A DNA stretch of 64,000 nucleotides, taken from contig NZ_CP129137.1 in the NCBI RefSeq assembly GCF_030406905.1, forward strand, positions 5,797,501 to 5,861,500. Reading direction: 5' to 3'. Below are positions 51,375 through 59,899 of the stretch, in pieces (position 1 is the first letter of the stretch; the number at the start of each line of letters is the position of its first letter). Origin of the DNA: Streptomyces sp. HUAS CB01 (lineage in GTDB: Bacteria > Actinomycetota > Actinomycetes > Streptomycetales > Streptomycetaceae). A program made the translations under genes and the position numbers. A model generated the notes under the pieces. It worked only from the letters and a program-made list of their open reading frames with translations, was not told the origin of the DNA and ran no database searches.

Positions 51375-53495
51375 ATGAGTGCAGAGGCCACCAACCCTGG
51401 TGCTCCCAGCCGCCGACGCGCCCGCCCCAGGCTCGACCTCCGTCGGCTGGGCAGAGCCGCGCTGCTCGGCCCCACCGCGCGGGACCGGGTCCCGGACGCC
51501 ATCGGCCATGTCGCCGAGGCTCATCGCGCCCACCACCCCGACGCCGATCTGGCGATCCTGCGCAGGGCGTACGTCCTCGCCGAGTCCTCGCACCGCGGGC
51601 AGTTCCGCAAGAGCGGCGAGCCGTACATCACGCACCCGCTCGCCGTGACCCTCATCCTCGCCGAACTCGGCGCGGAGACCACGACCTTGACCGCCTCCCT
51701 GCTCCACGACACCGTCGAGGACACGGATGTGACACTCGACCAGGTGCGGGCCGAGTTCGGCGAGGAGGTCTGCTATCTCGTCGACGGCGTGACCAAACTG
51801 GAGAAGGTCGACTACGGTGCCGCCGCCGAGCCCGAGACCTTCCGCAAGATGCTCGTCGCCACGGGCAACGACGTCCGTGTCATGTCCATCAAACTCGCCG
51901 ACCGGCTGCACAACATGCGCACCCTCGGCGTGATGCGCCCGGAGAAGCAGGCGCGCATCGCCAAGGTCACCCGCGACGTGCTGATCCCGCTCGCCGAGCG
52001 GCTCGGTGTCCAGGCGCTCAAGACCGAGCTGGAGGACCTGGTCTTCGCGATCCTCCACCCCGAGGAGTACGAACGCACCCGCGCGCTCATCGCCGAGAAC
52101 GCCGACGCCGGCGACGCCCTGGCCGCCGTCGCCGAGAGCGTCAGAGCCGTCCTGCGGGAAGCGGGCATCCAGGCCGAAGTCCTGGTCCGGCCCCGGCACT
52201 TCGTCTCCGTGCACCGGGTGCGTCTCAAGCGCGGCGACCTGTCCGGCACGGACTTCGGGCGCCTCCTCGTCCTCGTCGCCGAGGACGCCGACTGCTACGC
52301 CGTCCTCGGCGAACTGCACACCTGCTTCACGCCGTTGATCTCCGAGTTCAAGGACTTCATCGCCGCCCCCAAGTTCAACCTGTACCAGTCACTGCACACG
52401 GCGGTCGCGGGCTCCGACGGCGCCGTGGCCGAAGTCCTCATCCGCACGCACCAGATGCACCACGTCGCCGAGGCCGGCGTCGTCGCCCTGGGGAACCCGT
52501 ACACGGCCGTGGACACCGCGGACGGGACGGGTTCCGCGGGCGCGGCCCATGCCGCCGGCGGGGCGGACGGCGAACGGGCCGACCCGACCCGGCCGGGCTG
52601 GCTCTCCCGGCTGCTGGAGTGGCAGGAGTCGGCCCCCGACCCCGACACCTTCTGGACCTCGCTGCAGGCGGACCTCGCCGAGGACCGTGAGATCACCGTC
52701 TTCCGCGCGGACGGCGGCACCCTCGGCCTCCCCGCCGGGGCGAGCTGCGTCGACGCCGCCTACGCACAGTACGGAGAAGCGGCGCACGCCTGCGTCGGGG
52801 CCCGCGTCAACGGCCGGCTCGCCGCGCTCGCCACCCGGCTGGGCGACGGCGACACGGTCCAGCCGCTGCTCGCCCAGGACGCCGCCTCCGGGCCCTCACC
52901 GGACTGGCTCGACCACGCCCGCACGCCCGCGGCCCGGATCGCGATCACCAGCTGGCTCGCCGAGCACCCAGAGGCCGCCAAGCCGCAGGCCGCCGCGCCC
53001 CGCGCGCCCGCGTCGCCCCTCGGGGGCCGGCGTGCCGCCGCCAACGCCGTGGCCGAGGCGCCCGGCCTGCCCGATGCCACGGTCCGGCTCGCCGGATGCT
53101 GCACCCCGGTGCCGCCCGACGTGGTCACCGGATTCGCGGTCCGGGGCGGCGCCGTCACCGTGCATCGCGGCGAGTGTCCGGGCGTGTCCCGCATGCGCGC
53201 CATGGGACGCGAACCCGTCGAGGTGCGCTGGGGCCGGGCGGCGGAGTGCCGGGTCACCCTGGTCGCCGAGGCGTTCGGCAGGCCCCGCCTCCTCGCCGAC
53301 CTCACCGAGGCCATCGCGACGGCGGGAGCGGCGGTCGTCTCCGCCACCGTCGAACCGCCGAGCGAGCAGCGCGTACGCCACACGTACACGCTCCAGCTCC
53401 AGGACGCCGCCGGACTTCCCGCGCTGATGCGGGCGATGCGCGACGTGGGAGGGGTGTACGACGTGAGCCGCGCCCAGCACCCGGCCTCCGCCTGA
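51375..53495 (+). CDS. rshA: RelA/SpoT homologue RshA (alarmone hydrolase, divergent synthetase)
   Basis: 706-aa RSH protein. The HD hydrolase domain (about 50-210) is intact: THPLAVTLILAEL, SLLHDTVEDT and KLADRLHNMRTL. The synthetase-like domain (about 240-370) has PKFNLYQSLHT but VSVHRVRLKRG where active enzymes have YSIYxKM, and EVLIRT for EIQIRT. TGS (about 430-500), a zinc-finger domain (CCTPVPPD ... HRGECPG) and a C-terminal ACT domain follow. This suggests mainly (p)ppGpp hydrolysis. GAGGTG before ATG 51375 serves as SD; TAGCAT (51304-51309) is a possible -10. Confidence 0.9.
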   Translation: MSAEATNPGAPSRRRARPRLDLRRLGRAALLGPTARDRVPDAIGHVAEAHRAHHPDADLAILRRAYVLAESSHRGQFRKSGEPYITHPLAVTLILAELGAETTTLTASLLHDTVEDTDVTLDQVRAEFGEEVCYLVDGVTKLEKVDYGAAAEPETFRKMLVATGNDVRVMSIKLADRLHNMRTLGVMRPEKQARIAKVTRDVLIPLAERLGVQALKTELEDLVFAILHPEEYERTRALIAENADAGDALAAVAESVRAVLREAGIQAEVLVRPRHFVSVHRVRLKRGDLSGTDFGRLLVLVAEDADCYAVLGELHTCFTPLISEFKDFIAAPKFNLYQSLHTAVAGSDGAVAEVLIRTHQMHHVAEAGVVALGNPYTAVDTADGTGSAGAAHAAGGADGERADPTRPGWLSRLLEWQESAPDPDTFWTSLQADLAEDREITVFRADGGTLGLPAGASCVDAAYAQYGEAAHACVGARVNGRLAALATRLGDGDTVQPLLAQDAASGPSPDWLDHARTPAARIAITSWLAEHPEAAKPQAAAPRAPASPLGGRRAAANAVAEAPGLPDATVRLAGCCTPVPPDVVTGFAVRGGAVTVHRGECPGVSRMRAMGREPVEVRWGRAAECRVTLVAEAFGRPRLLADLTEAIATAGAAVVSATVEPPSEQRVRHTYTLQLQDAAGLPALMRAMRDVGGVYDVSRAQHPASA

Positions 53496-53606
53496 GCGCC
53501 GCCCGCCGTCGGCCCGGGCGCTCTGCGCCGGTCGCCTGACGCCGTTCGGGTGTGCGCGGAGCGAGCCGTCGCGGTCCGTGTTCCTCGCGCTGGTAGCGGT
53601 GAAGGC

Positions 53607-55091
53607 ATGCTGCTCACCTCACGACGCCTGCGGGCGGCGTTGCTCGTCGCCGCCTCGGCCACGCTGGTCGCCGCCGTACTGCCCGCTCCCGAACCGCTGG
53701 GTATCGGGGATCCGCTGTTCCCGCACCTGGGCAACCCCGGGTACGACGTCCTCACCTACGACATCGCCTTCACCTACCGGGGCACCAACAGCAAGCCGCT
53801 GGACGCCGTGACGAAGATCGACGCACGGGCCACGGCGCACCTGGAGCGGATCAACCTCGACTTCACCAGCGGCACCGTACGGGCGGTCGAGGTGAACGGC
53901 AGCAGTGCCGAGTTCACGACCGCCGGCGAGGACCTGGTGATCACCCCGCGGCGGTCCGTGGACGCCGGCACCCCGCTCGCCATCACCGTCACCCACACCA
54001 GCGTCCCGAAGAGCGGTGGGGCCGGCGGCTGGGTCCGCACGACCGACGGCCTGGCGATGGCCAACCAGGCCGACGCCGCCCACCGCGTCTTCCCCTGCAA
54101 CGACCACCCCGCCGACAAGGCGCACTTCGTCTTCCGCATCACGGCTCCGACGGGGCTGACCGCCGTGGCCAACGGCCTCCCGGTCACCGCAGCCCGCGGC
54201 GGCGCCAAGCCCGCGACCAGGACCTGGGTCTACCGCACCCGGCACCCCATGGCGACCGAGCTGGCCCAGGTCAGCATCGGCAGGTCCGCCGTGGTCCGCC
54301 GCGAGGGCCCGCACGGCCTGCCCCTCCGCGATGTCGTCCCCGCCGCCCAGCGCGCACGGCTCGAGCCCTGGCTGAAGAAGACCCCCGCGCACATCACCTG
54401 GATGGAGAACAAGGTCGGGCGCTACCCCTTCGAGACGTACGGCGTCCTCCTGGCACAGGCCGAGACCGGGTTCGCCCTGGAGACTCAGACGCTGTCGCTC
54501 TTCGAGATGTCGATGTTCACCGACGACCGGTACCCGAAGTGGTACGTCGAGTCGGTCATGGTGCACGAACTCGCCCACCAGTGGTTCGGGAACAGCGTCT
54601 CGCCACGGACCTGGTCGGACCTCTGGCTCAACGAGGGCCACGCCACCTGGTACGGCTCGCTGTACGCGGAGGAGCACGCCAAGCAGCCGCTCGAGCAGCA
54701 GATGCGCGAGGCGTACGCGCAGTCCGACGGCTGGCGCGCCGCCGGAGGACCCCCGGCCGCCCCGAAGCCCGCGGAACCCGGCCGGCAGCTCGGGCTGTTC
54801 CGGCCGATCATGTACGACGGCAGCGCGCTGGTCCTGTACGCACTGCGACAGGAGATCGGCAAGGACGCGTTCGAGACGCTGGAGCGGGCCTGGGTCGCCG
54901 AGCACCGGGACGGCACGGCGACGACGGCGGACTTCACCGCCCTCGCCGAGCGGGTCGCCGGCCGCGACCTGACGGGATTCTTCCAGGGCTGGCTCCACGG
55001 AGCGAAGACCCCGAGGATGCCCGGGCACCCGGACTGGCGCAGCGAGGCCCCCTCGGCCCGGCGGAACGCCGCACCGGCCGCGAAACACTGA
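53607..55091 (+). CDS. Secreted M1-family zinc metallopeptidase
   Basis: 494-aa exported peptidase. The signal peptide is the first 25-30 residues (LLTSRRLRAALLVAASATLVAAVLPAP). The N-terminal M1 beta domain is followed by a catalytic domain with GFALETQTLS (substrate loop) and zinc motif HELAHQWFG (His320, Glu321, His324) plus Glu343 in WLNEGHATW, correctly 18 residues apart. At 494 aa it lacks the long C-terminal helical domain of 850-aa aminopeptidase N. The starting frame to 53550 is open, but ATG 53607 gives the signal peptide. Confidence 0.9.
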   Translation: MLLTSRRLRAALLVAASATLVAAVLPAPEPLGIGDPLFPHLGNPGYDVLTYDIAFTYRGTNSKPLDAVTKIDARATAHLERINLDFTSGTVRAVEVNGSSAEFTTAGEDLVITPRRSVDAGTPLAITVTHTSVPKSGGAGGWVRTTDGLAMANQADAAHRVFPCNDHPADKAHFVFRITAPTGLTAVANGLPVTAARGGAKPATRTWVYRTRHPMATELAQVSIGRSAVVRREGPHGLPLRDVVPAAQRARLEPWLKKTPAHITWMENKVGRYPFETYGVLLAQAETGFALETQTLSLFEMSMFTDDRYPKWYVESVMVHELAHQWFGNSVSPRTWSDLWLNEGHATWYGSLYAEEHAKQPLEQQMREAYAQSDGWRAAGGPPAAPKPAEPGRQLGLFRPIMYDGSALVLYALRQEIGKDAFETLERAWVAEHRDGTATTADFTALAERVAGRDLTGFFQGWLHGAKTPRMPGHPDWRSEAPSARRNAAPAAKH

Positions 55092-55343
55092 GCCGCTCCG
55101 GCCGCGCGAGCCCCGCCCGGGCGGGAAAACCGGGGTGACGGCCGCGGCGGCGCCGTGGGACCATCGACAGGTCGGCGGCGCCGCCGGGCGCGGTCCCTCC
55201 GGGAGGAGGACGGTCCCGCACCGGCCCGTCCACCACGGCACGGCACACCGGGAATGTTCCGGGGCTGTGACGCGTTGTGACCATCGCGGGTGTGTACCGC
55301 GTGTGCACGGTCCGCATCAGCTTTCCATCGACGTAAGGATCCA

Positions 55344-56834
55344 ATGACCTCCTCTTCATCCACTTCCCAGGACGCGCAGAGCTTCGCGGAGACCACCCGC
55401 ACCGAGAGCCTTCGGGCCGATGCCCTGATGGAAGAGGACGTCGCCTGGAGCCACGAGATCGACGGAGAGCGGGACGGCGAGCAGTTCGACCGTTCCGACC
55501 GTGCCGCGCTGCGGCGTGTGGCGGGCCTCTCCACCGAGCTCGAGGACGTCACGGAGGTCGAGTACCGGCAGCTGCGCCTGGAGCGCGTCGTGCTCGTCGG
55601 CGTGTGGACCTCCGGGACCGTCCAGGACGCGGAGAACTCCCTCGCGGAGCTGGCCGCACTGGCCGAGACCGCGGGTGCCGTCGTGCTCGACGGCGTGATC
55701 CAGCGCCGCGACAAGCCGGACCCGGCCACCTACATCGGTTCCGGCAAGGCGAACGAACTGCGCGACATCGTGCTCGAGAGCGGGGCCGACACCGTCATCT
55801 GCGACGGTGAGCTCAGCCCGGGCCAGCTCATCCACCTCGAGGACGTCGTCAAGGTCAAGGTGGTCGACCGGACCGCCCTGATCCTCGACATCTTCGCCCA
55901 GCACGCCAAGTCCCGCGAGGGCAAGGCGCAGGTGGCGCTGGCACAGATGCAGTACATGCTTCCCCGGCTGCGCGGCTGGGGTCAGTCGCTGTCGCGCCAG
56001 ATGGGCGGCGGCAGCGGCGGCATGGCCACCCGAGGTCCCGGTGAGACCAAGATCGAGACCGACCGGCGCCGGATCCGCGAGAAGATGGCGAAGATGCGCC
56101 GTGAGATCGCGGAGATGAAGACCGGCCGCGAGATCAAGCGGCAGGAGCGCAAGCGCCACAAGGTCCCCTCCGTGGCGATCGCCGGCTACACCAACGCGGG
56201 CAAGTCCTCGCTGCTCAACCGCCTCACCGGCGCGGGCGTCCTGGTGGAGAACGCGCTGTTCGCCACCCTGGACCCGACCGTGCGCCGGGCCGAGACCCCG
56301 AGCGGCAGGCTCTACACGCTCGCCGACACCGTCGGGTTCGTCCGGCACCTTCCGCACCACCTCGTCGAGGCGTTTCGCTCCACCATGGAGGAGGTCGGCG
56401 AGTCCGATCTCATCCTGCACGTGGTGGACGGGTCCCATCCCGCACCGGAGGAGCAGCTGGCCGCCGTGCGTGAGGTGATCCGGGATGTCGGCGCGGTGGA
56501 CGTGCCCGAGATCGTCGTGATCAACAAGGCGGACGCTGCCGACCCGCTGGTGCTGCAGCGACTGCTGCGTATCGAGCGGCGCGCGATCGCCGTCTCGGCC
56601 CGTACGGGCGTGGGGATCGACGAACTCCTCGGGATCATCGACGCCGAACTGCCGCGCCCGAAGGTCGAGATCGAGGCCCTGCTTCCGTACACCCAGGGTG
56701 CGCTCGTCTCGCGCGTCCACGCCGACGGCGAGGTGCTGTCCGAGGAGCACACCTCCGAGGGCACGCTGCTGAAGGCACGGGTGCACGAGGAACTCGCGGC
56801 CGCGCTGGGGCCGTACGTCCCGGCGACGCACTGA
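55344..56834 (+). CDS. hflX: Ribosome-associated GTPase HflX
   Basis: 496-aa HflX/Obg-type GTPase that splits stalled ribosomes and rescues translation under stress. Visible features: N-terminal HflX domain with YIGSGKANEL, GPGETKIETDRRRI, G1 GYTNAGKSS, G3 DTVGFVRHLPHHLVEAF, and G4 INKADAADP. The first 75 residues are an acidic, Ser-rich extension typical of Streptomyces. AAGGA 6-10 nt before ATG 55344 is the SD. Confidence 0.95.
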   Translation: MTSSSSTSQDAQSFAETTRTESLRADALMEEDVAWSHEIDGERDGEQFDRSDRAALRRVAGLSTELEDVTEVEYRQLRLERVVLVGVWTSGTVQDAENSLAELAALAETAGAVVLDGVIQRRDKPDPATYIGSGKANELRDIVLESGADTVICDGELSPGQLIHLEDVVKVKVVDRTALILDIFAQHAKSREGKAQVALAQMQYMLPRLRGWGQSLSRQMGGGSGGMATRGPGETKIETDRRRIREKMAKMRREIAEMKTGREIKRQERKRHKVPSVAIAGYTNAGKSSLLNRLTGAGVLVENALFATLDPTVRRAETPSGRLYTLADTVGFVRHLPHHLVEAFRSTMEEVGESDLILHVVDGSHPAPEEQLAAVREVIRDVGAVDVPEIVVINKADAADPLVLQRLLRIERRAIAVSARTGVGIDELLGIIDAELPRPKVEIEALLPYTQGALVSRVHADGEVLSEEHTSEGTLLKARVHEELAAALGPYVPATH

Positions 56835-56862
56835 GTCAGGCGCGCACCGCGCGACCTCGACG

Positions 56863-56902
56863 CGAAGGCCCGCCCCCTCCTTGGTGAGGGGGCGGGCCTT
56901 CG
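56863..56902. terminator. terminator between hflX and the protease gene
   Basis: 17-bp perfect stem CGAAGGCCCGCCCCCTC with its complement and loop CTTGGT; it can act in both directions because the flanking genes converge. Confidence 0.88.
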
Positions 56903-56956
56903 TGGCTCGGGGCCGAGGGCTTCAGGGTCCGGGTGCGGACCCACGGGCCCCGCGGG

Positions 56957-58126
56957 TCACCTCCCCGCGAACTTCCCGCTCATCGTCGTGTAGATCTCCC
57001 TCGCCCCTTCGCCGAGGCGCGGTCCGGCGAGCCAGCCCGCCGTCACCGGCCCGATCGAGGTGTTGGAGACCAGCGCGGGCCTGCCGTTCGGCCGGGTGAC
57101 GACCCAGCCGCCGCCGGACGAACCGCCGGTCATGGTGCAACCGATGCGCCACATGGTCGGCGTTCCCGGCCCGATGGACAGCCGGCCCGGCCGGTCGATG
57201 CACTTGTGCATGACCAGGCCGTCGTAGGGAGGTGCCGCGGGGTAGCCCCAGGCGCCCATCGCGGCGATGTCCTTGGCCTCGGGTGCGTCGAACTCGACGT
57301 CGAGGGCCGCCCCGACCGTCTCCTCGAGGGACTTGGTGCCCCGCTCCGGCTTCACGTGCATGACCGCGTAGTCGTACGGGGCTCCGCCGCCGCCCGTCGG
57401 ACCGCCCTCGGAGATCCACTCGCCCGAGGTCGAGACCCAGTCCGCCCAGTAGACGCCGTACGGGGCGATCTCCTGCGGCTGGGCGTTCCGCAGCTCGGCG
57501 GGGGACTTGCCCAGGTCGTTGTACGCCGGGACGAACGTGATGTTGCGGTACCAGCCGCCCTCCTGGCCGGCGTGCACACAGTGCCCCGCGGTCCACACGA
57601 GGTTGGACCTGCCCGGGTTCGCCGGGTCCCTGACGACCGTGGCGGAGCACTCCATGGAGCCCTGGGGCGCGTCGAAGAACACCTTGCCGACCGGTGCGGC
57701 GTTGCGGTGGTACGGCTTCGACTCCGGCTTGGCCTGCACCGGCCGCGGCTCCGGGTCGGTGACGCCCTGGTCGCCCGAGATCTCACCGGCGGCCATCGTC
57801 CTCTGCGGGGACTCGGCCTCCTTCATCCGCTCCGGCTTCCAGAGCCCCTTGATCATCGGGTTGACGAAGTCCTTGGCCTCGCGGAGCCAGGTGTCCTTGT
57901 CCCAGTTCTTCCACTCACCGTTCTTCCACGCGTCCAGGTCGACCCCGTGCTCCTTGAGCCGGTCGGCCAGGTCGGCCGGAATCGCGGCGCCGCCGTCGGC
58001 CGTCGCGGTCGCGGATGCGGCGGGCTTGTCCGCGGCGACGTCCTCGCCCGGGCCGCACGCCGCGGCCGTGAGCGAGAGCGCCGCGACCAGGCCGATGGCG
58101 GCCGGCAGCGGGCGTATGGATCGCAT
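56957..58126 (-). CDS. Trypsin-like serine protease lipoprotein (copy 1)
   Basis: 389-aa lipoprotein: lipobox LTAAAC with Cys24, then an Ala/Gly/Asp linker, a Trp/Lys-rich segment (KNGEWKNWDKDTWLREAKD), and a chymotrypsin-fold protease from about residue 150. The triad is His in WTAGHCVH, Asp in YDYAVMHV and Ser in TGGSSGGGW. No pro-domain is obvious. A GGGGGAAG SD precedes ATG 58126. Highly similar to the next gene. Confidence 0.88.
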   Translation of the reverse strand: MRSIRPLPAAIGLVAALSLTAAACGPGEDVAADKPAASATATADGGAAIPADLADRLKEHGVDLDAWKNGEWKNWDKDTWLREAKDFVNPMIKGLWKPERMKEAESPQRTMAAGEISGDQGVTDPEPRPVQAKPESKPYHRNAAPVGKVFFDAPQGSMECSATVVRDPANPGRSNLVWTAGHCVHAGQEGGWYRNITFVPAYNDLGKSPAELRNAQPQEIAPYGVYWADWVSTSGEWISEGGPTGGGGAPYDYAVMHVKPERGTKSLEETVGAALDVEFDAPEAKDIAAMGAWGYPAAPPYDGLVMHKCIDRPGRLSIGPGTPTMWRIGCTMTGGSSGGGWVVTRPNGRPALVSNTSIGPVTAGWLAGPRLGEGAREIYTTMSGKFAGR

Positions 58127-58342
58127 GAGAACGCTTCCCCCTGAACAGGATTTGCCATGAACGTGTCACGCGTATGGGTATGCGAAAGGGCGGTCATCCG
58201 AGGGACCGCCCGTGGTGCGACCTACTCTATGCGGTCCGTGCGCCCGGGCCGTGTCCGTCGCCTGGACGGAGTCTCCACGCGCGGGGCGCCCGGGGTCTCC
58301 GCGCCCCGGTCTCCGCATGAGAGCGGCGCCGGGGCGCCGGAA

Positions 58343-58366
58343 GGGCCCCGGAGGGGTCCGGGGCCC
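58343..58366 (-). terminator. terminator of protease copy 2
   Basis: GGGCCCCGG-AGGGGT-CCGGGGCCC, a 9-bp perfect stem 15-38 nt past the stop of the upstream protease. It lies between the two copies, so they are probably transcribed separately. Confidence 0.65.
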
Positions 58367-58380
58367 GCGGCGGGACGCGC

Positions 58381-59598
58381 CTACCGGGCCGCGAACTTCC
58401 TGCTGACCGCGTCGTAAATGCCCTTGGCCTCATCGCCGAGGCGCGGTCCGGCGAGCCAGCCCGCCGTCACCGGGCCGATCGAGGTGTTCGAGACCAGCGC
58501 GGGCTTGCCGTCCTTGCCGGCCGCAACCCAGCCGCCACCGGACGAACCGCCGGTCATGGTGCAGCCGATGCGGTACATCGTCGGCTCCTCGGCCTTCAGC
58601 GACAGACGGCCCGGCTTGTCCTCGCACTGGAACATCCGCTCGCCGTCGAACGGCGGCGCCGCCGGGAAGCCGGTCGCCTTCATGCTGCCGATCTTCGGCA
58701 CGGCCGGTGCGTTGAAGTCGACGGGAAGCGCCGAACCGACCGTCTCCTCCAGCGACTTGCCGTTGCCGCCCTTCTCGGGCGTCACATGGATCACGGCGAA
58801 GTCGTACGCCGCGCCCTGGCCGCCCGTCGCCGCGCCCTGCGAGATCCACTGCTCGGAGGTCTGCGCCCAGTCGCCCCACCACACGCCGTAGGGCGCCACC
58901 TGCTCCTTCGAGTCCCCCTTGGTGGAGGTCTTCGCGCTGTTGTTGTACGACGGGACGAAGGCGATGTTGCGGTACCAGCCGCCCTCCTTGCCCGCGTGGA
59001 CACAGTGGCCCGCGGTCCACACCATGTTGGACTTGCCGGGGTTGGCAGGGTCCTTCACGACGGTCGCGGAGCAGACCATCGAGCCCTTGGGGCCGTCGAA
59101 GAAGACCTTCCCGGCCTCGGGGGCGTTGCCGTGGTAGGGCGCGGCCACCGCCGCCGCCTCGACCGGCTGCGGCGTGGGGTCGGTGACACCCTCGTCACCG
59201 GAGATGTCCTCCTCCTCGACCGGCTTGGCGGGCTCCTCGGCCTCGCGCATCCGGTCCGGGTTCCAGAGGTCCTCGATGATCGGGTTGACGAAGTCCTTGG
59301 CCTCGCGGAGCCAGGTGTCCTTGTCCCAGTTCTTCCACTCGCCGTTGCGCCACTTGTCCAGATCGATCCCGTGCTCCCTGAGCCGGTCCTTGAGATCGTC
59401 CGGGATCGTTATCTTCCCGTCGTTGGCACCGTCGGCCGCCGCCGTGGCGCTCGGCTTGGCCGCCGCCTCGTCCCCACCGGGGCCGCAGGCCGTTGCCGTC
59501 AGCGCGAGCGCGGCCGCGAGCGCGCCCGCCGCGAACACGGGCCTGCGAGCGGCGTTCCCCCCACGGCGTGCGGCGAAGATCGGGCGATTGGGTCGCAT
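58381..59598 (-). CDS. Trypsin-like serine protease lipoprotein (copy 2)
   Basis: 405-aa paralogue of the neighbouring protease: lipobox LTATAC with Cys38, the same WRNGEWKNWDKDTWLREAKDF segment, and triad His (WTAGHCVH), Asp (YDFAVIHV), Ser (TGGSSGGGW). The C-terminal 25 residues (VSNTSIGPVTAGWLAGPR) are almost identical in both. ATG 59598 has AGGGGGAT 7-8 nt upstream; ATG 59622 would add eight residues. The substrate is unknown. Confidence 0.88.
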   Translation of the reverse strand: MRPNRPIFAARRGGNAARRPVFAAGALAAALALTATACGPGGDEAAAKPSATAAADGANDGKITIPDDLKDRLREHGIDLDKWRNGEWKNWDKDTWLREAKDFVNPIIEDLWNPDRMREAEEPAKPVEEEDISGDEGVTDPTPQPVEAAAVAAPYHGNAPEAGKVFFDGPKGSMVCSATVVKDPANPGKSNMVWTAGHCVHAGKEGGWYRNIAFVPSYNNSAKTSTKGDSKEQVAPYGVWWGDWAQTSEQWISQGAATGGQGAAYDFAVIHVTPEKGGNGKSLEETVGSALPVDFNAPAVPKIGSMKATGFPAAPPFDGERMFQCEDKPGRLSLKAEEPTMYRIGCTMTGGSSGGGWVAAGKDGKPALVSNTSIGPVTAGWLAGPRLGDEAKGIYDAVSRKFAAR

Positions 59599-59899
59599 GT
59601 GGTGATCCCCCTGGGACTTCATCAGTTACGTGCGTACGGAACGAGATTGCCTGCGCACATCCCGGCGACGCTGCCGGTGCCGCAATACGGCCCCCCACTA
59701 TGCCGGTGCCGTTGGGGACGGTGAGCGGCAGGGCCGTGGTTCCCGGCCCCAAGGATCTTCCGGAATGACCGTGATCCCCCGCTCGCGGCGTCGTTGGTAC
59801 GGACGGGGGACGCAGGCTTCAGCGTTCACCGTCGTGCCGCGGCGGTCGACCGCCGTACCGAGGCGCGACACAACCGTGACAGTCGGAGGACGAACCACC
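59599..59899. other. 301-bp divergent region between protease copy 2 and the siderophore genes
   Basis: Must hold promoters in both directions. I searched it by eye for a DmdR/IdeR-type iron box (TTAGGTTAGGCT-like palindrome) and found none. An in-frame ATG at 59765 would extend the aminotransferase by 45 Arg-rich residues, which I consider unlikely. Confidence 0.5.
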
